DNA of 64,000 nucleotides from DATGLG01 sp035294245. GTDB taxonomy: Bacteria > Pseudomonadota > Alphaproteobacteria > JACZXZ01. The notes beneath the pieces are model-generated. The model saw nothing but the letters and a program-made list of their open reading frames with translations. It was not told the origin of the DNA and did no database searches. The position numbers and the translations under genes are program-made. Position 1 is the stretch's first letter; each line of letters begins with the position of its first letter. The stretch lies in NCBI GenBank assembly GCA_035294245.1, contig DATGLG010000067.1, positions 243,248 through 307,247 of the forward strand. The letters are read 5' to 3'. Shown here one piece after another: positions 62,468 to 64,000 of this stretch.

Positions 62468-63865
62468 ATGGCGGACGAGCTTCATCGGCTGACCGCGCGC
62501 GCGGCGGTCAAGGCCCTCAAGCGGGGCGAGGTCTCGCCCCTCGAGCTGATCGAGGCGGCTCTCGCGCGCATCGCCGCCACCGACGGCGCCGTCAACGCCC
62601 TGCCGACCCTTTGCCCCGAGCGGGCGCGCCGCGCCGCCAAGGACATTCGCCGCGACAGCCTGCTGGCGGGGCTCCCCATCGCGATCAAGGACCTGATGGA
62701 TGTGGCCGGGGTGCGCACGACCTATGGCTCGCCGATCTTCGCCGAGAACGTGCCGGGGCACTCGGACCTCCTGGTCGAGCGCCTCGAAGCCAACGGCGCC
62801 GTCGTGCTCGCCAAGTCGAACACCCCGGAGTTCGGGGCGGGCGCCAACACCTTCAACGAGGTGTTCGGCCGCACGCGCAATCCCTGGAGCACCGCGCTCA
62901 CCTGCGGCGGCTCCTCGGGAGGTGCGGCGGTTGCCCTCGCGACCGGCCAGGTCTGGCTGGCGACGGGCTCCGATCTCGGCGGCAGCCTGCGCATCCCGGC
63001 AAGCTTCTGCGGCGTGGTTGGGCTGCGGCCCAGCCCCGGCCGGGCGCCCCATGGCCCCAAGACGGATGCCTTCGACACCCTCTCCGTCGAGGGGCCGATG
63101 GCCCGCAACGTGGGCGACCTGGCGCTCTTTCTCGACGCCATGGCCGGGGACCATCCGGCCGATCCCTTGTCGCTGCCGGCGCCGGCGCAGCCCTTCCTCG
63201 CCGCCGTCGAGGCGCCGCGCCCGCCCCGTCGCGTCGGCTTCAGCGCCGATCTCGGCTGCTGGCCGGTGGCATCGGAGGTCAAGGCCATCTGCACCGCCGC
63301 GGCGCAGCGCTTCACCGCGATGGGAGCCGCGGTCGAGGCGGCCTGTCCCGATCTCAGCGACGCGCGCGAGATCTTCCAGACCCTGCGCGCCGTCAAATTC
63401 GCGACCAGCCATGCCGAGAAGCTCGCGCGGCATCGCGACAAGCTCAAGCCCGACGTCATTTGGAACATCGAGCGCGGCCTGGCGCTCTCGGGGGATGATG
63501 TCGCGCGCGCGACGCGGGCGCGCGGGGCCCTTTTCGAGCGGGTCGCCGTCTTCTTCCGCGATCACGACCTGCTGCTCTGCCCGGCGGTCATCGTGCCGCC
63601 CTTCCCCGTCGAGGAGCGCTACGTGACCGAGGTCGAGGGCCACCGCTTCGACAATTACGTCGATTGGCTGGGGATCACCTATGCGATCACCTTGACCGGC
63701 TGCCCGGCGCTGTCGGTCCCGTGCGGCTTCACTGCCGATGGCCGCCCGGTTGGGCTGCAGATGGTCGGCCGCCCCCGCGGCGAGGCCGCCCTCCTCGCCG
63801 CCGCCGCCCTCTTCGAGGCGGAGACGGGGCTCGCCGCGCAGCTGCCCATCGATCCCCGACCCTAG
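62468..63865 (+). CDS. Amidase (amidase-signature family)
   Basis: Amidase of 465 residues with the complete Ser-cisSer-Lys triad: Lys74 in PIAIKDL, cis-Ser149 in GGSSGG and nucleophile Ser173 in SDLGGSLR, spaced 75 and 24 residues apart exactly as in characterised family members. There is no signal peptide, so it is cytoplasmic. Substrates in this family range from aliphatic and aryl amides to N-carbamoyl compounds; the sequence does not settle which. The stop codon TAG (63863-63865) abuts the left edge of an IS630-like element, so the element may have inserted at the very end of the gene. The final LPIDPR segment is a usual family C-terminus, so the protein looks intact. Confidence 0.93.
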   Translation: MADELHRLTARAAVKALKRGEVSPLELIEAALARIAATDGAVNALPTLCPERARRAAKDIRRDSLLAGLPIAIKDLMDVAGVRTTYGSPIFAENVPGHSDLLVERLEANGAVVLAKSNTPEFGAGANTFNEVFGRTRNPWSTALTCGGSSGGAAVALATGQVWLATGSDLGGSLRIPASFCGVVGLRPSPGRAPHGPKTDAFDTLSVEGPMARNVGDLALFLDAMAGDHPADPLSLPAPAQPFLAAVEAPRPPRRVGFSADLGCWPVASEVKAICTAAAQRFTAMGAAVEAACPDLSDAREIFQTLRAVKFATSHAEKLARHRDKLKPDVIWNIERGLALSGDDVARATRARGALFERVAVFFRDHDLLLCPAVIVPPFPVEERYVTEVEGHRFDNYVDWLGITYAITLTGCPALSVPCGFTADGRPVGLQMVGRPRGEAALLAAAALFEAETGLAAQLPIDPRP

Positions 63866-64000
63866 TACCCCCTATCCAAAGAGCCTGAGTCGTGATTCAA
63901 GATATGAATGATACTCAAGGCGAGAGAGGTCCGGCTGAGGCCGGAGGATCGTGCGGTGCTTGAGGCTCGGTGCCGCGCGGCGACGACGCCGCAACGTGAT
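63866..64000 (+). mobile_element. Left end of an IS630-like insertion sequence (cut by the window edge)
   Basis: The DNA right after the amidase stop begins TACCCCCTATCC and contains a transposase start within 45 bases. IS630 elements insert at TA, and TA occurs at 63863-63864 and 63866-63867. The other end lies outside the window, so inverted repeats cannot be checked. Confidence 0.45.
63908..64000 (+). CDS. IS630-family transposase, N-terminal fragment (runs off the window)
   Basis: Only 31 codons are visible, from an ATG at 63908 in frame to the window edge. The segment VRLRPEDRAVLEARCRAATT followed by PQR matches the helix-turn-helix entry of IS630-type DDE transposases, which typically reads LxPEERxxLExxxRxxTTPQR. 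The catalytic domain would lie beyond the edge. Two overlapping ATGs exist (63904 and 63908); only the second frame stays open and resembles the family. Confidence 0.5.
   Translation, partial: MILKAREVRLRPEDRAVLEARCRAATTPQRD

Overview
The window is very GC-rich, densely packed bacterial chromosome, almost certainly from an alphaproteobacterium and probably the Hyphomicrobiales or a close relative. The pointers are a CpdR-type response regulator flanked by an N-formylglutamate amidohydrolase gene and tRNA-Val(GAC), heterotetrameric sarcosine oxidase, many amino-acid and branched-chain-type ABC transporters, GTG/TTG starts behind strong Shine-Dalgarno sequences, and GTCATTCC...GGAATGAC palindromic repeats between genes. 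I see no plasmid, phage or CRISPR features. The only mobile DNA is the start of an IS630-like element at the right edge.

Layout. 0-8.4 kb: histidine catabolism (ureohydrolase, hutU, hutF on the minus strand; hutI on the plus strand) plus a three-gene taurine/sulfonate-type ABC transporter. 8.4-11.8 kb: lytic transglycosylase, a candidate anti-Shine-Dalgarno small RNA, GNAT acetyltransferase, N-formylglutamate amidohydrolase, cpdR and tRNA-Val. 11.8-23.8 kb: a LysR regulator divergent from sarcosine oxidase soxBDAG, a complete LIV-type ABC transporter and a Tat-exported beta-carbonic anhydrase. 24-34 kb: two hydantoinase/oxoprolinase-type gene pairs facing away from each other around an IclR regulator, with an SDR and an RraA-like protein. 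34-50 kb: acyl-CoA catabolism, comprising three acyl-CoA dehydrogenases, an SDR, and a nine-gene co-directional block running LIV transporter, acyl-CoA ligase, FadB-like protein, thiolase and phosphotransferase. 50-56 kb: GntR regulator, dialkylglycine-decarboxylase-like PLP enzyme and a polar amino-acid ABC transporter. 56-64 kb: glycosyltransferase 9, serine/threonine dehydratase, hutG, a CHASE2 adenylate/guanylate cyclase convergent with a CRP-like regulator, an amidase and the IS630-like fragment.

The common theme is scavenging of nitrogenous and carboxylic compounds: histidine to glutamate via the HutF/HutG formylglutamate route, sarcosine demethylation, hydantoin/lactam-like ring chemistry and CoA-dependent acid oxidation, each with its own transporter and regulator. 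The non-coding observations most worth following up are: (1) tandem GTGA-N6-TCAC sites and a terminator-ended, CCTCCTCC-containing candidate small RNA between the cyclase and CRP genes; (2) an AbcR-like small RNA candidate at 9304-9401; and (3) well-formed palindromic operators beside the LysR, IclR and GntR genes. All functions are assigned by motif recognition only; no database search was run.
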